Shown here piece after piece: positions 51,719 through 60,632 of a stretch of DNA of 64,000 bases; the stretch's first letter is position 1; each line of letters opens with the position of its first letter. A model generated the notes under the pieces. It did no database searches. It saw only the letters and a list, made by a program, of their open reading frames with translations, and was not told the origin of the DNA. The stretch is from positions 186,001-250,000 of the forward strand of contig NZ_FTPO01000002.1 in the NCBI RefSeq assembly GCF_900155915.1, read 5' to 3'. This DNA comes from Microbacterium sp. RU33B (GTDB taxonomy: Bacteria > Actinomycetota > Actinomycetes > Actinomycetales > Microbacteriaceae). The position numbers were made by a program, and so were the translations under genes.

Positions 51719-52638
51719 TGAGCGAATTCGCCGACGCCCCCCGTTACGGGCTCACCCAGCTGGACTATCTCGAAGCGGAGGCGATCTTCATCATCCGCGA
51801 GATCGTCGCGGAGAACGAGCGTCCCGCCATGCTGTTCTCCGGCGGCAAGGACTCGATCGTGATGCTGCACCTCGCGATCAAGGCCTTCGCTCCGGCATCC
51901 GTTCCGTTCCCGGTGGTGCACGTCGACACGGGCCACAACTTCGACGAGGTGCTCGAGTACCGCGATCGCAAGGTGGCCGAGCTCGGTGTGCGCCTCATCG
52001 TGGGATCGGTGCAGGACGCCATCGACGCCGGACGCGTGCGCGAAGAGCCGAACGGCTCGCGCAACCGCATCCAGACCCCCGTGCTGCTCCAGACCGCGGA
52101 AGACCACGGCCTCACCGCCCTCATGGGCGGCGCGCGCCGCGACGAGGAGAAGGCCCGCGCAAAGGAGCGCGTCTTCTCGTTCCGCGACGAGTTCGGCCAG
52201 TGGGACCCGAAGAACCAGCGCCCGGAGCTGTGGTCGCTCTACAACGGCCGCATCCACAACGGCGAGAGCATCCGCTGCTTCCCGCTGTCGAACTGGACCG
52301 AGCTCGACATCTGGGAGTACATCGCGCGCGAGGGCATCGAGATCCCCTCGATCTACTACGCCCACGAGCGCGAGGTCTTCCTGCGCAACGGCATGTACAT
52401 GGCCGTCAACCAGCACTGCCAGCCCAAGGCCGGCGAAGAGACCTTCGTCGAGACGGTGCGCTACCGCACCGTCGGCGACGCCACCCTGACCGCGGCCGTG
52501 CTCTCCCCCGCGAAGACGGCCGAAGAGGTCGTCCAGGAAGTCGCATCGACGCGCATCACCGAGCGCGGGGCGACCCGCGGCGACGACCGGGTCAGCGAGG
52601 CTGCGATGGAAGACCGCAAGAAGGAAGGGTACTTCTGA
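51718..52638 (+). CDS. cysD: Sulfate adenylyltransferase subunit 2
   Basis: 306 aa. PP-loop FSGGKDSIVMLHL (~40-52), VHVDTGHNFDEVLEYRD, ALMGGARRDEEKARAKERVFSFRD and the conserved FPLSNWTELDIWEYI and GYF end. With CysN it adenylates sulfate to APS using GTP hydrolysis. TGATG overlaps on both sides show a cysQ-cysD-cysN operon. Confidence 0.96.
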   Translation: MSEFADAPRYGLTQLDYLEAEAIFIIREIVAENERPAMLFSGGKDSIVMLHLAIKAFAPASVPFPVVHVDTGHNFDEVLEYRDRKVAELGVRLIVGSVQDAIDAGRVREEPNGSRNRIQTPVLLQTAEDHGLTALMGGARRDEEKARAKERVFSFRDEFGQWDPKNQRPELWSLYNGRIHNGESIRCFPLSNWTELDIWEYIAREGIEIPSIYYAHEREVFLRNGMYMAVNQHCQPKAGEETFVETVRYRTVGDATLTAAVLSPAKTAEEVVQEVASTRITERGATRGDDRVSEAAMEDRKKEGYF

Positions 52639-53882
52639 TGGACATCCTGCGATTCGCGACGGCCGGTTCCGTCGACGACGGCAAGAGCACGCTCATCGGG
52701 CGCCTCCTCTACGACTCCAAGTCGATCTTCACGGATCAGCTCGAGGCCGTGGAGCGCACGAGCGAGCAGCGCGGCGACTCCTACACCGACCTGGCTCTGC
52801 TGACCGACGGCCTGCGCGCCGAACGCGAGCAGGGCATCACGATCGATGTCGCCTACCGCTACTTCTCGACTCCGCTGCGGAAGTTCATCATCGCGGACAC
52901 CCCCGGTCACATCCAGTACACGCGCAACATGGTGACCGGCGCCTCGACGGCGGACCTCGCCATCATCCTGATCGACGCCCGCAAGGGCCTGCTCGAGCAG
53001 AGCCGCCGCCACGCGACGATCGTGTCGCTGCTGCGCGTCCCGCACGTCGTGCTCGCCATCAACAAGATGGACCTCGTCGACTGGTCGCAGGACGTGTACG
53101 AGGAGATCAGCGCGGACTTCCAGGAGTTCGCCGCACGCCTCGACTTCTCCGACGTCACGGCGATCCCGATGTCGGCCCTCACCGGCGACAACGTCGTCGA
53201 GCGGTCGGCGCACATGCCCTGGTACGAGGGCTCCGCCCTGCTGCACCACCTCGAGCACGTCTACATCGCCAGCGACCGCAACCTCGTCGACGTGCGCTTC
53301 CCCGTGCAGACGGTCATCCGGCCCCAGAACGGCCGCGGCGACTACCGAGGCTTCGCGGGTCAGCTCGTCAGCGGCGTGATCCGTCCGGGCGACGAGATCA
53401 TCGCCCTTCCGAGCGGTCTGCCCAGCCGGGTGCGCTCCGTGAGCACCGCCGACGGCGAGCTCACCGAGGCCTTCCCGCCGATGTCGATCACGGTCCAGCT
53501 CGAGGACGAAGTCGACATCTCCCGCGGCGACATGCTGAGCAGGCCCAACAACCAGCCGGAGGCGATGCAGGACATCGACGCGATGGTGTGCTGGATGGAC
53601 CCCACGGCGATGACCATCGGGGCGAAGTACGCGCTCAAGCACACGACGCGCACCGTGCGCGCTCTGGTGAAGGGCATCCAGTACGAGCTCGACATCAACT
53701 CGCTCCAGCGCGAGCCCGAGCCGGGTTCGCTTCCGCTGAACGGGATCGGACGCGTCACGCTGCGCACGACGCTCCCGCTCATGGTCGACCCGTATCGCCG
53801 CAACCGTCAGACCGGATCGTTCATCCTGATCGACGAGGCGAGCAACCGCACCGTCGGCGCGGGGTTCATCACCGAGAACTGA
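52638..53882 (+). CDS. cysN: Sulfate adenylyltransferase subunit 1 (GTPase)
   Basis: 414 aa. G-domain with GSVDDGKSTLIGRLL, DTPGHIQYTRNM and NKMDLVDW, followed by two EF-Tu-like beta barrels. No CysC fusion, in line with the separate kinase gene at 48550. No APS/PAPS reductase or sulfite reductase is in the window, so this operon looks devoted to PAPS rather than cysteine. Confidence 0.96.
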   Translation: MDILRFATAGSVDDGKSTLIGRLLYDSKSIFTDQLEAVERTSEQRGDSYTDLALLTDGLRAEREQGITIDVAYRYFSTPLRKFIIADTPGHIQYTRNMVTGASTADLAIILIDARKGLLEQSRRHATIVSLLRVPHVVLAINKMDLVDWSQDVYEEISADFQEFAARLDFSDVTAIPMSALTGDNVVERSAHMPWYEGSALLHHLEHVYIASDRNLVDVRFPVQTVIRPQNGRGDYRGFAGQLVSGVIRPGDEIIALPSGLPSRVRSVSTADGELTEAFPPMSITVQLEDEVDISRGDMLSRPNNQPEAMQDIDAMVCWMDPTAMTIGAKYALKHTTRTVRALVKGIQYELDINSLQREPEPGSLPLNGIGRVTLRTTLPLMVDPYRRNRQTGSFILIDEASNRTVGAGFITEN

Positions 53883-53895
53883 CGCGGGTGGCGTC

Positions 53896-55041
53896 CTACA
53901 GCTCGCCGGGGGCCATGGCCTGATCGTCGAGGCTCTCCAGCGACCGACGGACGGTCGACTTCTTGGCGGACGGCGTACGCGGCGCGTAGACCACCAGCGA
54001 GTGGAAGACGAACCGCACGATGAACGCGAGCACGAGGGTGATGGCGGTCGCCACGACCGCCGTGAGGTGGCCGGTGTTGACCATCAGCGCGACGATGGGG
54101 ATGCGCACGAGCAGCTCGACGTTGTTGAACGTGAACGACTTCGCGAAGCGGCTCCAGACACCGGATGCCTCGCCCGTCATGTCGCGGAAGACGAACCGCT
54201 CCTGCAGGACGAAGTTGCCGAGGATCGTGGCCTCGGCGGCGATCACGGCCGCCGGGAGGTAGTGCATCCCGAAGGACGTCAGCGCCCAGACGATCCCGAG
54301 GTTGACGAGCGCGCCGAGCCCGCCGATCACGGCGAACAGCGACATCTTGCCGAACCTCAGGGCCGTCAGCTGCGCGAGGAAGTGCATGCCCTGCCGGAAC
54401 GACGCCTTCGAATCGCCGGCGTGGCGCGGTGCGAAGCGGAACGGAACTTCGGCGACCCGCATGCTCCGGCGCGCGAGCATCTCGAGCAGGATCTTGAAGC
54501 CGCGCGGGCGGAGCCCTCCGATGTCGATCCGGGAGCGGTCGACGGCGAAGAAGCCCGTCATCGGGTCGGTGACGTCTTTCAGCCGGATCGGGAACATCGC
54601 CTTCGTGATCGCCGTCGACGTGGCCGAGACCGCCACCCGTGCTCGGTCGGCGAGCCCCGTCGCCGCGCCTCCGCCGACGTACCGCGATGCCACGACCACG
54701 TCGACATCCCCCTGCCGGATGCGCTCGTACAGCTCGGGGATCTTCTCAGGCGGATGCTGGAGGTCGCCATCCATCACGACGCAGACGTCGGCCCGTGCAT
54801 CTCGGATGCCTTCGAGCACCGCGCCGCCCAGCCCGCCTGTCGGACTGTCGCGATGGATCAGCCGGACAGGGATGGCGGCGCTGCGCGCGGCCTCCCGCAC
54901 GACGTCGGGCGTGTCATCCGTGCTGTCGTCGACGAACAGGAGTTCCGCATCGACACCGTCGACGGCTGCGCAGACGCGCCGAACCAGCTCCGCGACGTTG
55001 GGAGCCTCGTTGAAGGTGGGCACGATGATGGTGAGTTGCAT
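53896..55041 (-). CDS. GT2 glycosyltransferase fused to a GtrA-like membrane domain
   Basis: 381 aa. Residues ~1-225 are a DPM1-like GT2 domain (IIVPTFNEAPNVAELV, FVDDSTDDTPD, VVMDGDLQHPPEKIPEL, GFKILLEMLAR), ~230-355 a four-helix GtrA-like domain (FAVIGGLGALVNLGIVW, EATILGNFVLQERFVFRD). Such fusions make and flip polyprenyl-phosphate sugars for cell-wall or exopolysaccharide glycosylation. Confidence 0.92.
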   Translation of the reverse strand: MQLTIIVPTFNEAPNVAELVRRVCAAVDGVDAELLFVDDSTDDTPDVVREAARSAAIPVRLIHRDSPTGGLGGAVLEGIRDARADVCVVMDGDLQHPPEKIPELYERIRQGDVDVVVASRYVGGGAATGLADRARVAVSATSTAITKAMFPIRLKDVTDPMTGFFAVDRSRIDIGGLRPRGFKILLEMLARRSMRVAEVPFRFAPRHAGDSKASFRQGMHFLAQLTALRFGKMSLFAVIGGLGALVNLGIVWALTSFGMHYLPAAVIAAEATILGNFVLQERFVFRDMTGEASGVWSRFAKSFTFNNVELLVRIPIVALMVNTGHLTAVVATAITLVLAFIVRFVFHSLVVYAPRTPSAKKSTVRRSLESLDDQAMAPGEL

Positions 55042-55121
55042 GTCCTGTGTCCGGCTGAGCGTCAGTTCCGTGTGACGTCCATCGTTTCACGCGAATCCGG
55101 GAGCGGCGCGCGTCCGGGGCG

Positions 55122-55574
55122 TCAGCGTCTGCGGTACGCGTCGTCGACGTCGAGAAGGGTCTGCACTTCGGTCGGGAGTCGTCCTGCGACGAGATCGGCG
55201 ATCGTGACGCTCTCGAGGACGGCCCGGATGCTGGCGCGGAGCGCGACCCACACATCGCGCAGAGGTTCGGCCGGGCCGTCGTAGCGCATCGCTTCGGGCG
55301 CCAGCCCCCGGACGGCCGCGAGCGGGCCGTCGACGGCGCGGACGACATCCGCGATCGACACCGTCTCGGCCGGACGCGCCAGGACGTACCCGCCTCCGGA
55401 GCCGCGCAGCGCCACCACGATGCCGGCCTTCTTCAGGTCGCTGAGGATCGCTTCGAGGAACTTCGCCGGGATGTCCTGCGCCTCCGCGAGCTCGACCCGC
55501 GTGGCACTCCCGGTGCGCGCCGCCAGCTCAGCGAGCGCGCGGACTGCGTAGTCTGCGCGTGCTGTGATCTGCAC
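55122..55574 (-). CDS. Rrf2-family transcriptional regulator
   Basis: 150 aa. MQITARADYAVRALAELA, AQDIPAKFLEAILSDLKKAGIVVALRGSGGGYVLARPAETVSIADVVRAVDGPLA is the Rrf2 domain; the Fe-S Cys residues of IscR/NsrR are absent, as in CymR. Downstream of and parallel to the ABC transporter operon, so it may control that operon; CymR-type control of sulfur uptake is a reasonable guess. Confidence 0.92.
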   Translation of the reverse strand: MQITARADYAVRALAELAARTGSATRVELAEAQDIPAKFLEAILSDLKKAGIVVALRGSGGGYVLARPAETVSIADVVRAVDGPLAAVRGLAPEAMRYDGPAEPLRDVWVALRASIRAVLESVTIADLVAGRLPTEVQTLLDVDDAYRRR

Positions 55575-55650
55575 TCTGCATCACCGCCCCGACGATCTCC
55601 GCCCACTCTAGTCGGAGCGACCGAGCGGGCGGAGTCGAGGGCGTGAGGGC

Positions 55651-56517
55651 TCAGAGCCGCACGGAGCCGAGCCCGCGCCGCCGTCGGATGCCGTTGGCGA
55701 TCGACGAGAAGACGCCGTCGACGAGCATCCCGATGATGAGGATCACGATCATGACGGCCAGCAGCGTCGGGGCGTCCGCGAAGCTGCGGGCGTTCGAGAG
55801 GAGCACGCCGAGCGCCGTCACCTGCGAGATCGTCACGAGCAGCTCGCCCGCCAACAGCGAACGCCACGCGAACGCCCAGCCCTGCTTCAGGCCCGCGACG
55901 TAGGTCGGCAGGGCCGCGGGCAGGATCACGAAGCGGAGCATCTGGAATCCGCGCGCGCCGAGCGTGTGACCCGCACGCAGCAGCGACGGCGGCACGTCGT
56001 CGATGCCCGAGATGAGGCCGTTCGCGATCGACGGCGCCGCCCCGAGGACGATGACGAACAGGATCGCCTGCTCGGTGAGCCCGAAGAACAGGATCGCGAG
56101 GGGGAACCACGCGATCGAGGGCATGGTCTGCAGGCCCGACAGCAGGGCGCCGATCGCCGACCGCAGGATGCGCGACCGGGCGACGGCGGCACCGAGGACC
56201 GTGCCGATCACGAGGGCGACGGCGAAGCCGAAGACCGCGCGGGTCATCGTGGTCGCCACGCCCACCCAGAACGAGGGCTCGGTGGCGAGCTCGCCCAGGC
56301 GGGTGATGACGGTGAGCGGGTCGGGGAGCACGTACGACGGCTTGACTCCCGCGAGCACCAGCGCCTGCCAGGCGACGAGGACGATCGCGACCGCCAGCAG
56401 CGGCGGCCACGACTTCGCCCAGATCCTCCGGCCCAGCGGCGTCCCGCGCCGCTCCTTCACGACCACGGCCGGAGTCTTCACCGGCGGGGTGGTCGGACGT
56501 TCGACGACGGCGGTCAT
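55651..56517 (-). CDS. ABC transporter permease, SsuC/TauC-like
   Basis: 288 aa with six transmembrane segments and the permease EAA loop (SALLSGLQTMPSIAWFPLAILFFGLTEQAILFVIVLGAAPSIANGLISGI, LRAGHTLGARGFQMLRFVILPAALPTYVAGLKQGWAFAWRSLLAGE). Cytosolic basic N-terminus (~45 residues). ATGA overlap with the ATPase gene. Confidence 0.93.
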   Translation of the reverse strand: MTAVVERPTTPPVKTPAVVVKERRGTPLGRRIWAKSWPPLLAVAIVLVAWQALVLAGVKPSYVLPDPLTVITRLGELATEPSFWVGVATTMTRAVFGFAVALVIGTVLGAAVARSRILRSAIGALLSGLQTMPSIAWFPLAILFFGLTEQAILFVIVLGAAPSIANGLISGIDDVPPSLLRAGHTLGARGFQMLRFVILPAALPTYVAGLKQGWAFAWRSLLAGELLVTISQVTALGVLLSNARSFADAPTLLAVMIVILIIGMLVDGVFSSIANGIRRRRGLGSVRL

Positions 56518-57278
56518 GCTGCCTTCTCCTCTTTCGATCCGGCCTGCTCATCGAGCAGATCGTGGAGGTAGGCGGCACGCACCGCGATCTCCGCATCGTC
56601 CATGCGGCGCGGTCGCGCCAGTTCGACGTCGAGCTCGCTCGCCACCCGACCGGGGCCGGGCTGCATCAGGATCACGCGGTCGCCCAGTCGCACCGCCTCG
56701 CGCACGTTGTGCGTGACGAAGAGGACGGTGAGCGCCCGCTCCGCGGCGATCCGCTCGATCTCGTCGTGCATCGCGTCGCGGGTGATCGCATCGAGCGCGG
56801 CGAAGGGCTCGTCCATGAGCAGGACCTGGCAGTCCTGGGCGAGCGTGCGGGCGAGGGCGACCCGCTGGCGCATGCCGCCGGAGAGCTCGTGGGGTCGCTT
56901 CTTCTGCACGCCCGGCAGGCGCACGACGTCGAGGAGCTCGGCGACGCGAGCGCTCCACGTCGACCGGGGAACCCCCGAGAGCCGCAGCGCGAGCTCGATG
57001 TTGCCCTGGACGGTGAGCCACGGGAAGAGCCCGGAGTCCTGGAACATCATCCCGACACGGCGGCCGCCGTGGTCGATCGTCCCGGCGGTGGGCTCCTCCA
57101 GTCCGGCCACGAGTGACAGGAGCGTGCTCTTGCCGCATCCCGAACGACCCAGGAAGCAGACGAACTCACCTTCGTGCACGACCATGTCGACATCCGAGAG
57201 GGCGAGGACCGGGGAGCGGCCGTACCGCATCGAGAGGTGCTCGATGCGGACGGCGGCAGGTGCCGTCGAGGTGCTCAT
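56514..57278 (-). CDS. ABC transporter ATP-binding protein, SsuB/TauB-like
   Basis: 254 aa: Walker A GRSGCGKST, Q-loop MMFQDSGLFPW, signature LSGGMRQRVALARTLA, Walker B VLLMDEPFAALD, H-loop VTHNVREA. ATG at 57278 overlaps the binding-protein stop. Typical sulfonate/nitrate/taurine-type ATPase. Confidence 0.95.
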   Translation of the reverse strand: MSTSTAPAAVRIEHLSMRYGRSPVLALSDVDMVVHEGEFVCFLGRSGCGKSTLLSLVAGLEEPTAGTIDHGGRRVGMMFQDSGLFPWLTVQGNIELALRLSGVPRSTWSARVAELLDVVRLPGVQKKRPHELSGGMRQRVALARTLAQDCQVLLMDEPFAALDAITRDAMHDEIERIAAERALTVLFVTHNVREAVRLGDRVILMQPGPGRVASELDVELARPRRMDDAEIAVRAAYLHDLLDEQAGSKEEKAA

Positions 57279-58339
57279 TCGTCGTCCACCGTGTTCTCGC
57301 CGCGCTCCTTCAGCAGCGCGTTGAGGGGGTCGAGCACGTAGAGGCCGTCCAGATCGGTCTCCTCGAGGAGCCCGAGGTCGATCGCGTGCTGCGCCTGCTC
57401 CCGGAGGGTCGCCGGCAGCGGATCGGCGGTGAACACGACGTTCTCCCACGCCTTCGCGAGCTGGTCGGCCTTGGGCGTGGACCCGGAGATCTTCCCGATC
57501 TCCGTGGCGACGGTCGCCTGCGCCGCAGCCGGGTCTGCCTCGATGCTGTCGATCGTGTCGAGGAGGCCCGCGAGGAACGCCTCCACGGCGTCGGGGTGCT
57601 CCTGGAGGAACTGCGTGCGGACGATGACGTTCGTGGTGACGAACTGGCCGCCCTCCCACAGGTCGGGCTCGTTCACGAGCACGTGGGCGCCCGCTTCCTC
57701 CACCATGCGGGTGGCCCACGGCTCCGGAACCCAGGCGCCGTCGATGTCGCCGATCTGCAGTGCGGTGAGGGCCGTCGCGTTGTCCTGCGGCTGGATCTGG
57801 ACGTCGCCGCCGCCTTCCGTATCGGTGGAGAAGCCCTCCTCCTTCAGCCAGTGGCGTGCGGCGACGTCCTGCGTGTTGCCGAGGCTCGGCGTGGCGATGG
57901 TCATGCCCTCGAGGTCGGCGGGCGTGTCGATCCCTTCGCGCACGACGAGCGCGGCGCCGTTGGCGGCTGCGCCCGCGATGACGTGGAGCGCCTGGCCGTT
58001 GCTCTTCTGCCAGCCGGTGACCGTCGGGCTCGGGCCGATGAAGCCGATGTCGATGCCTCCGGCGAACAGCGCCTCGATCTCCTCGGTGCCCGAGTTGAAC
58101 GTCGCGGTCTCGATGGTGACGTCGTCGCCGAACGACGATTGGAACTGACCGTCGGCGAGCCCGATGATGGCGGGCGCGTGCGTCACGTTCGGGAAGTAGC
58201 CGATCCTGACGGTGTCGACCGACAGACCGTCCTCCTCGGCCGCCCCCGCGGCCGGCTCGGTGGTGCCCCCGGCGCACGCCGAGAGTGTGAAAGCGCCGAT
58301 GGCGACAGCCGCCACGGCGAGCATGCGGAATGAACGCAT
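57275..58339 (-). CDS. ABC transporter substrate-binding lipoprotein, SsuA-like
   Basis: 354 aa from the ATG at 58339. Lipoprotein signal with lipobox LSAC (Cys ~22), then an NMT1/SsuA-like domain: VRIGYFPNVTHAPAIIGLADGQF, GSEEIEALFAGGIDIGFIGPSPTV-type segment, GMTIATPSLGNTQDVAARHWL, DNATALTALQIGDIDGAWVPEPWA. Ligand is probably a sulfonate, nitrate-like anion or aromatic acid; not decidable from sequence. Confidence 0.93.
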   Translation of the reverse strand: MRSFRMLAVAAVAIGAFTLSACAGGTTEPAAGAAEEDGLSVDTVRIGYFPNVTHAPAIIGLADGQFQSSFGDDVTIETATFNSGTEEIEALFAGGIDIGFIGPSPTVTGWQKSNGQALHVIAGAAANGAALVVREGIDTPADLEGMTIATPSLGNTQDVAARHWLKEEGFSTDTEGGGDVQIQPQDNATALTALQIGDIDGAWVPEPWATRMVEEAGAHVLVNEPDLWEGGQFVTTNVIVRTQFLQEHPDAVEAFLAGLLDTIDSIEADPAAAQATVATEIGKISGSTPKADQLAKAWENVVFTADPLPATLREQAQHAIDLGLLEETDLDGLYVLDPLNALLKERGENTVDDE

Positions 58340-58392
58340 TCGTGAATCCCCAGTCTCCGGCCCCCAAGCCGGTTCGAATGTATAGGGAATTA

Positions 58393-58417
58393 ATACCACA
58401 GATTTGGTGTGGTTTAT
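58393..58417. promoter_or_regulatory. Inverted-repeat operator before the ABC transporter operon
   Basis: ATACCACA-N7-TGTGGTtTAT, flanked by TATAGGG direct repeats (58381 and 58415). In an AT-rich 50-nt block 54 nt before the binding-protein ATG. A likely site for the Rrf2 protein. Confidence 0.5.
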
Positions 58418-58488
58418 AGGGATAGTAGTCTTCGGGCGACACAGAGCCGTCCACCCTCCCCCCAGCATCCGTCCACGACAATGGAGTC

Positions 58489-58752
58489 ATGACTTCGAAC
58501 GACTCCCCCACCATCACGATGTTCGGCGCCGACTGGTGCCGCGACTGCGTCCGCACGAAGAAGCAGCTCGACGAGCTCGGCATCGCGTACGAGTACGTCG
58601 ATCTCGTCGCCGTGCCCGAGGCCGCCGACGTCGCGCGCGAGATCTCCGGACGCACCAACATCCCCGTCGTCGTGTACCCGGATGCCAGCCACCACGTCGA
58701 GCCGTCGAACGCCGACGTCGAGACGAAGCTCCGCGAGCTCGCCCTCATCTGA
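58489..58752 (+). CDS. Mycoredoxin/glutaredoxin-like protein
   Basis: 87 aa thioredoxin-fold protein: MFGADWCRDCVRTKKQL (C17, C20), TNIPVVVYPDASHHVEPSN with cis-Pro. Size and motif match actinobacterial mycoredoxin-like proteins, though the site is CRDC and not the CGYC of Mrx1. A -10-like GACAAT stands 6 nt before the ATG, suggesting a leaderless mRNA. Confidence 0.88.
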   Translation: MTSNDSPTITMFGADWCRDCVRTKKQLDELGIAYEYVDLVAVPEAADVAREISGRTNIPVVVYPDASHHVEPSNADVETKLRELALI

Positions 58753-58785
58753 TGCGCGTCGACGCCGCTCAGTAGGCTGAGGCTC

Positions 58786-59664
58786 GTGGACGGCGTCGAG
58801 CACAACACCCGCACGATCGAAGGGTCGGTCGTCACCGACTTCACCGACCGCATGAGCTACGGGGGCTACCTCGAGCTCGACACGCTGCTCTCCGCGCAGC
58901 ATCCGCTGTCGGATCCGGAGCACCCCGACGAACTGCTGTTCATCGTGCAGCATCAGACCACCGAGCTGTGGCTCAAGCTCGTGCTCCACGAGCTCGGGGC
59001 GGCGTGCGCCTACCTCCGCGCCGATCAGCTGGCCCCCGCGCTGAAGTGCATCGCGCGGGTCAAGCACATCCAGAAGACGCTGACCGAGCAGTGGTCGGTG
59101 CTCGCGACGCTGACGCCCGCCGAGTACGCGCAGTTCCGCGGTGTGCTCGGCAATGCGAGCGGGTTCCAGTCCGCGCAGTACCGCGCGGTCGAGTTCACGC
59201 TCGGCAACAAGAACGCCGCGATGCTGAAGGTGTTCGAGGGCGACCCGGCCACCCACGCCCTCGTCTCCGCGGCGCTGACGGCGCCGAGTCTGTACGACGA
59301 GTTCCTGCGGATGCTCGCCCGCTCGGGTTACGCGATCCCGGAGGCGGTGCTCGACCGCGACGTCACGAAGGCGTGGGAGTTCACCCCCGAGCTCGTGCCG
59401 GTCCTCACGGCGATCTACGAGGACCCGCAGGCGAACTGGGCCGCGTACGAGACGTGCGAGGAGCTGGTCGATCTGGAGGACAACTTCCAGTTCTGGCGGT
59501 TCCGGCACCTCAAGACGGTCGAGCGGATCATCGGCTTCAAGACGGGCACGGGCGGCTCGAGCGGCGTGCCGTTCCTCCAGCGCGCGCTGAGCCTCACGTT
59601 CTTCCCCGAGCTCTTCTCGGTGCGGACCGAGATCCGCGACAGTCCGCACCGGGAGACGCCGTGA
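58786..59664 (+). CDS. kynA: Tryptophan 2,3-dioxygenase
   Basis: 292 aa from GTG. YGGYLELDTLLSAQHPLSDPEHPDELLFIVQHQTTELWLKLVLHEL, ASGFQSAQYRAVEF, and EDNFQFWRFRHLKTVERIIGFKTGTGGSSGVPFL (heme-ligand His and substrate-binding loop) are diagnostic. Oxidises tryptophan to N-formylkynurenine. TAGGCT lies 7 nt before the GTG, so the mRNA is probably leaderless. GTGA overlap with the amidohydrolase. Confidence 0.96.
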   Translation: MDGVEHNTRTIEGSVVTDFTDRMSYGGYLELDTLLSAQHPLSDPEHPDELLFIVQHQTTELWLKLVLHELGAACAYLRADQLAPALKCIARVKHIQKTLTEQWSVLATLTPAEYAQFRGVLGNASGFQSAQYRAVEFTLGNKNAAMLKVFEGDPATHALVSAALTAPSLYDEFLRMLARSGYAIPEAVLDRDVTKAWEFTPELVPVLTAIYEDPQANWAAYETCEELVDLEDNFQFWRFRHLKTVERIIGFKTGTGGSSGVPFLQRALSLTFFPELFSVRTEIRDSPHRETP

Positions 59665-60632
59665 TCGACGCATCCGCCCTGCGCCATCTCGTCGGGGCGG
59701 ATGCCACGCCCTGCCGTCGCGCTCTCACGGGCGAGCACGGCGTCGCCCTTCCGCCTTTCGTCGACCATCACGTGCACCTGCACCTCATCGACGCGCACGC
59801 ACTGGCCGAGGGCGGCATCGCCGGTGTGGTCGACCTCGGCGGCGATCCCGTCGCGCTCGCGCAGCTGCCGAAGGGTGCCATGCCGCACGTGGCATATGCC
59901 GGAGCCTTCCTCACGGCGCCCGGCGGCTACCCGGTCGGCCGCTCGTGGGCGCCGACCGCGATCTCCCGGGAGGTGACGGATGCCTCGCTGCATCCCGGCG
60001 TCTCCGGAGGCGCCGCCACAGCGGTCGACGAGCAGGCGGCCTTCGGGGCATCCGTCGTCAAGGTCGCCCTCAACGCGGACGCCGGTCCGGTGCTCGATGC
60101 CGTCGTGCTCGCCGCCGTGGTCCGAGCCGCCGACGGGCACTCCCTGCCGGTCGTCGCGCACGTGGAGGGGGACGGGATGACGCGACGGGCGCTCGACGCG
60201 GGTGTCTCCGCCCTCGCCCACACCCCGTACAGCGAGACGGTGCCGGAGGCGGTCGCGGCAGAGGCGGTGGCACTCGGGCAGGTGTGGATCTCGACGCTGT
60301 CGATCCACGACGACTCCGACCGCGCACGCGCGACCCGCAACCTCGCCGGCTTCGCGAATGCCGGGGGGCGCGTGCTCTACGGCACGGATCTCGGCAACGG
60401 CGACCGCGACGTCGGCATCCAGCGCGACGAGCTCTCGGCGCTCGACGCCGCCGGCATCCGGGGCTCCGCCCTGATCGCCGCCCTGACCGACCCGTGGCCG
60501 CTCGACCACCGCGCGCACGGCATCGCGACCTTCGTTCCCGGCGACATCCCCACGACACTCGACGACGTTCCCGCGTGGCTGGCGCGCGCCACCGTCGTCC
60601 CCGACGAGGAGCTCCTCCGCGATGACACCTGA
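59661..60632 (+). CDS. Metal-dependent amidohydrolase inside the kyn operon; candidate formylkynurenine formamidase
   Basis: 323 aa from GTG. FVDHHVHLHL carries the HxH metal site of the amidohydrolase superfamily; VVKVALNADAG, VVAHVEGD, ALAHTPYSE and LYGTDLGNGD supply the Lys-like position, two His and the Asp, close to imidazolonepropionase-type enzymes. No KynB homologue lies in the operon, and hydrolysis of N-formylkynurenine is the missing step between kynA and kynU, which this gene separates. The assignment is inference. Overlaps kynU by 11 nt. Confidence 0.8.
   Translation: MIDASALRHLVGADATPCRRALTGEHGVALPPFVDHHVHLHLIDAHALAEGGIAGVVDLGGDPVALAQLPKGAMPHVAYAGAFLTAPGGYPVGRSWAPTAISREVTDASLHPGVSGGAATAVDEQAAFGASVVKVALNADAGPVLDAVVLAAVVRAADGHSLPVVAHVEGDGMTRRALDAGVSALAHTPYSETVPEAVAAEAVALGQVWISTLSIHDDSDRARATRNLAGFANAGGRVLYGTDLGNGDRDVGIQRDELSALDAAGIRGSALIAALTDPWPLDHRAHGIATFVPGDIPTTLDDVPAWLARATVVPDEELLRDDT

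Noticed and set aside
56514..58853. A 779-residue protein including the ABC ATPase
   Set aside because: The N-terminal half is a frame shadow of the substrate-binding protein and its promoter region; the ATPase starts at 57278.
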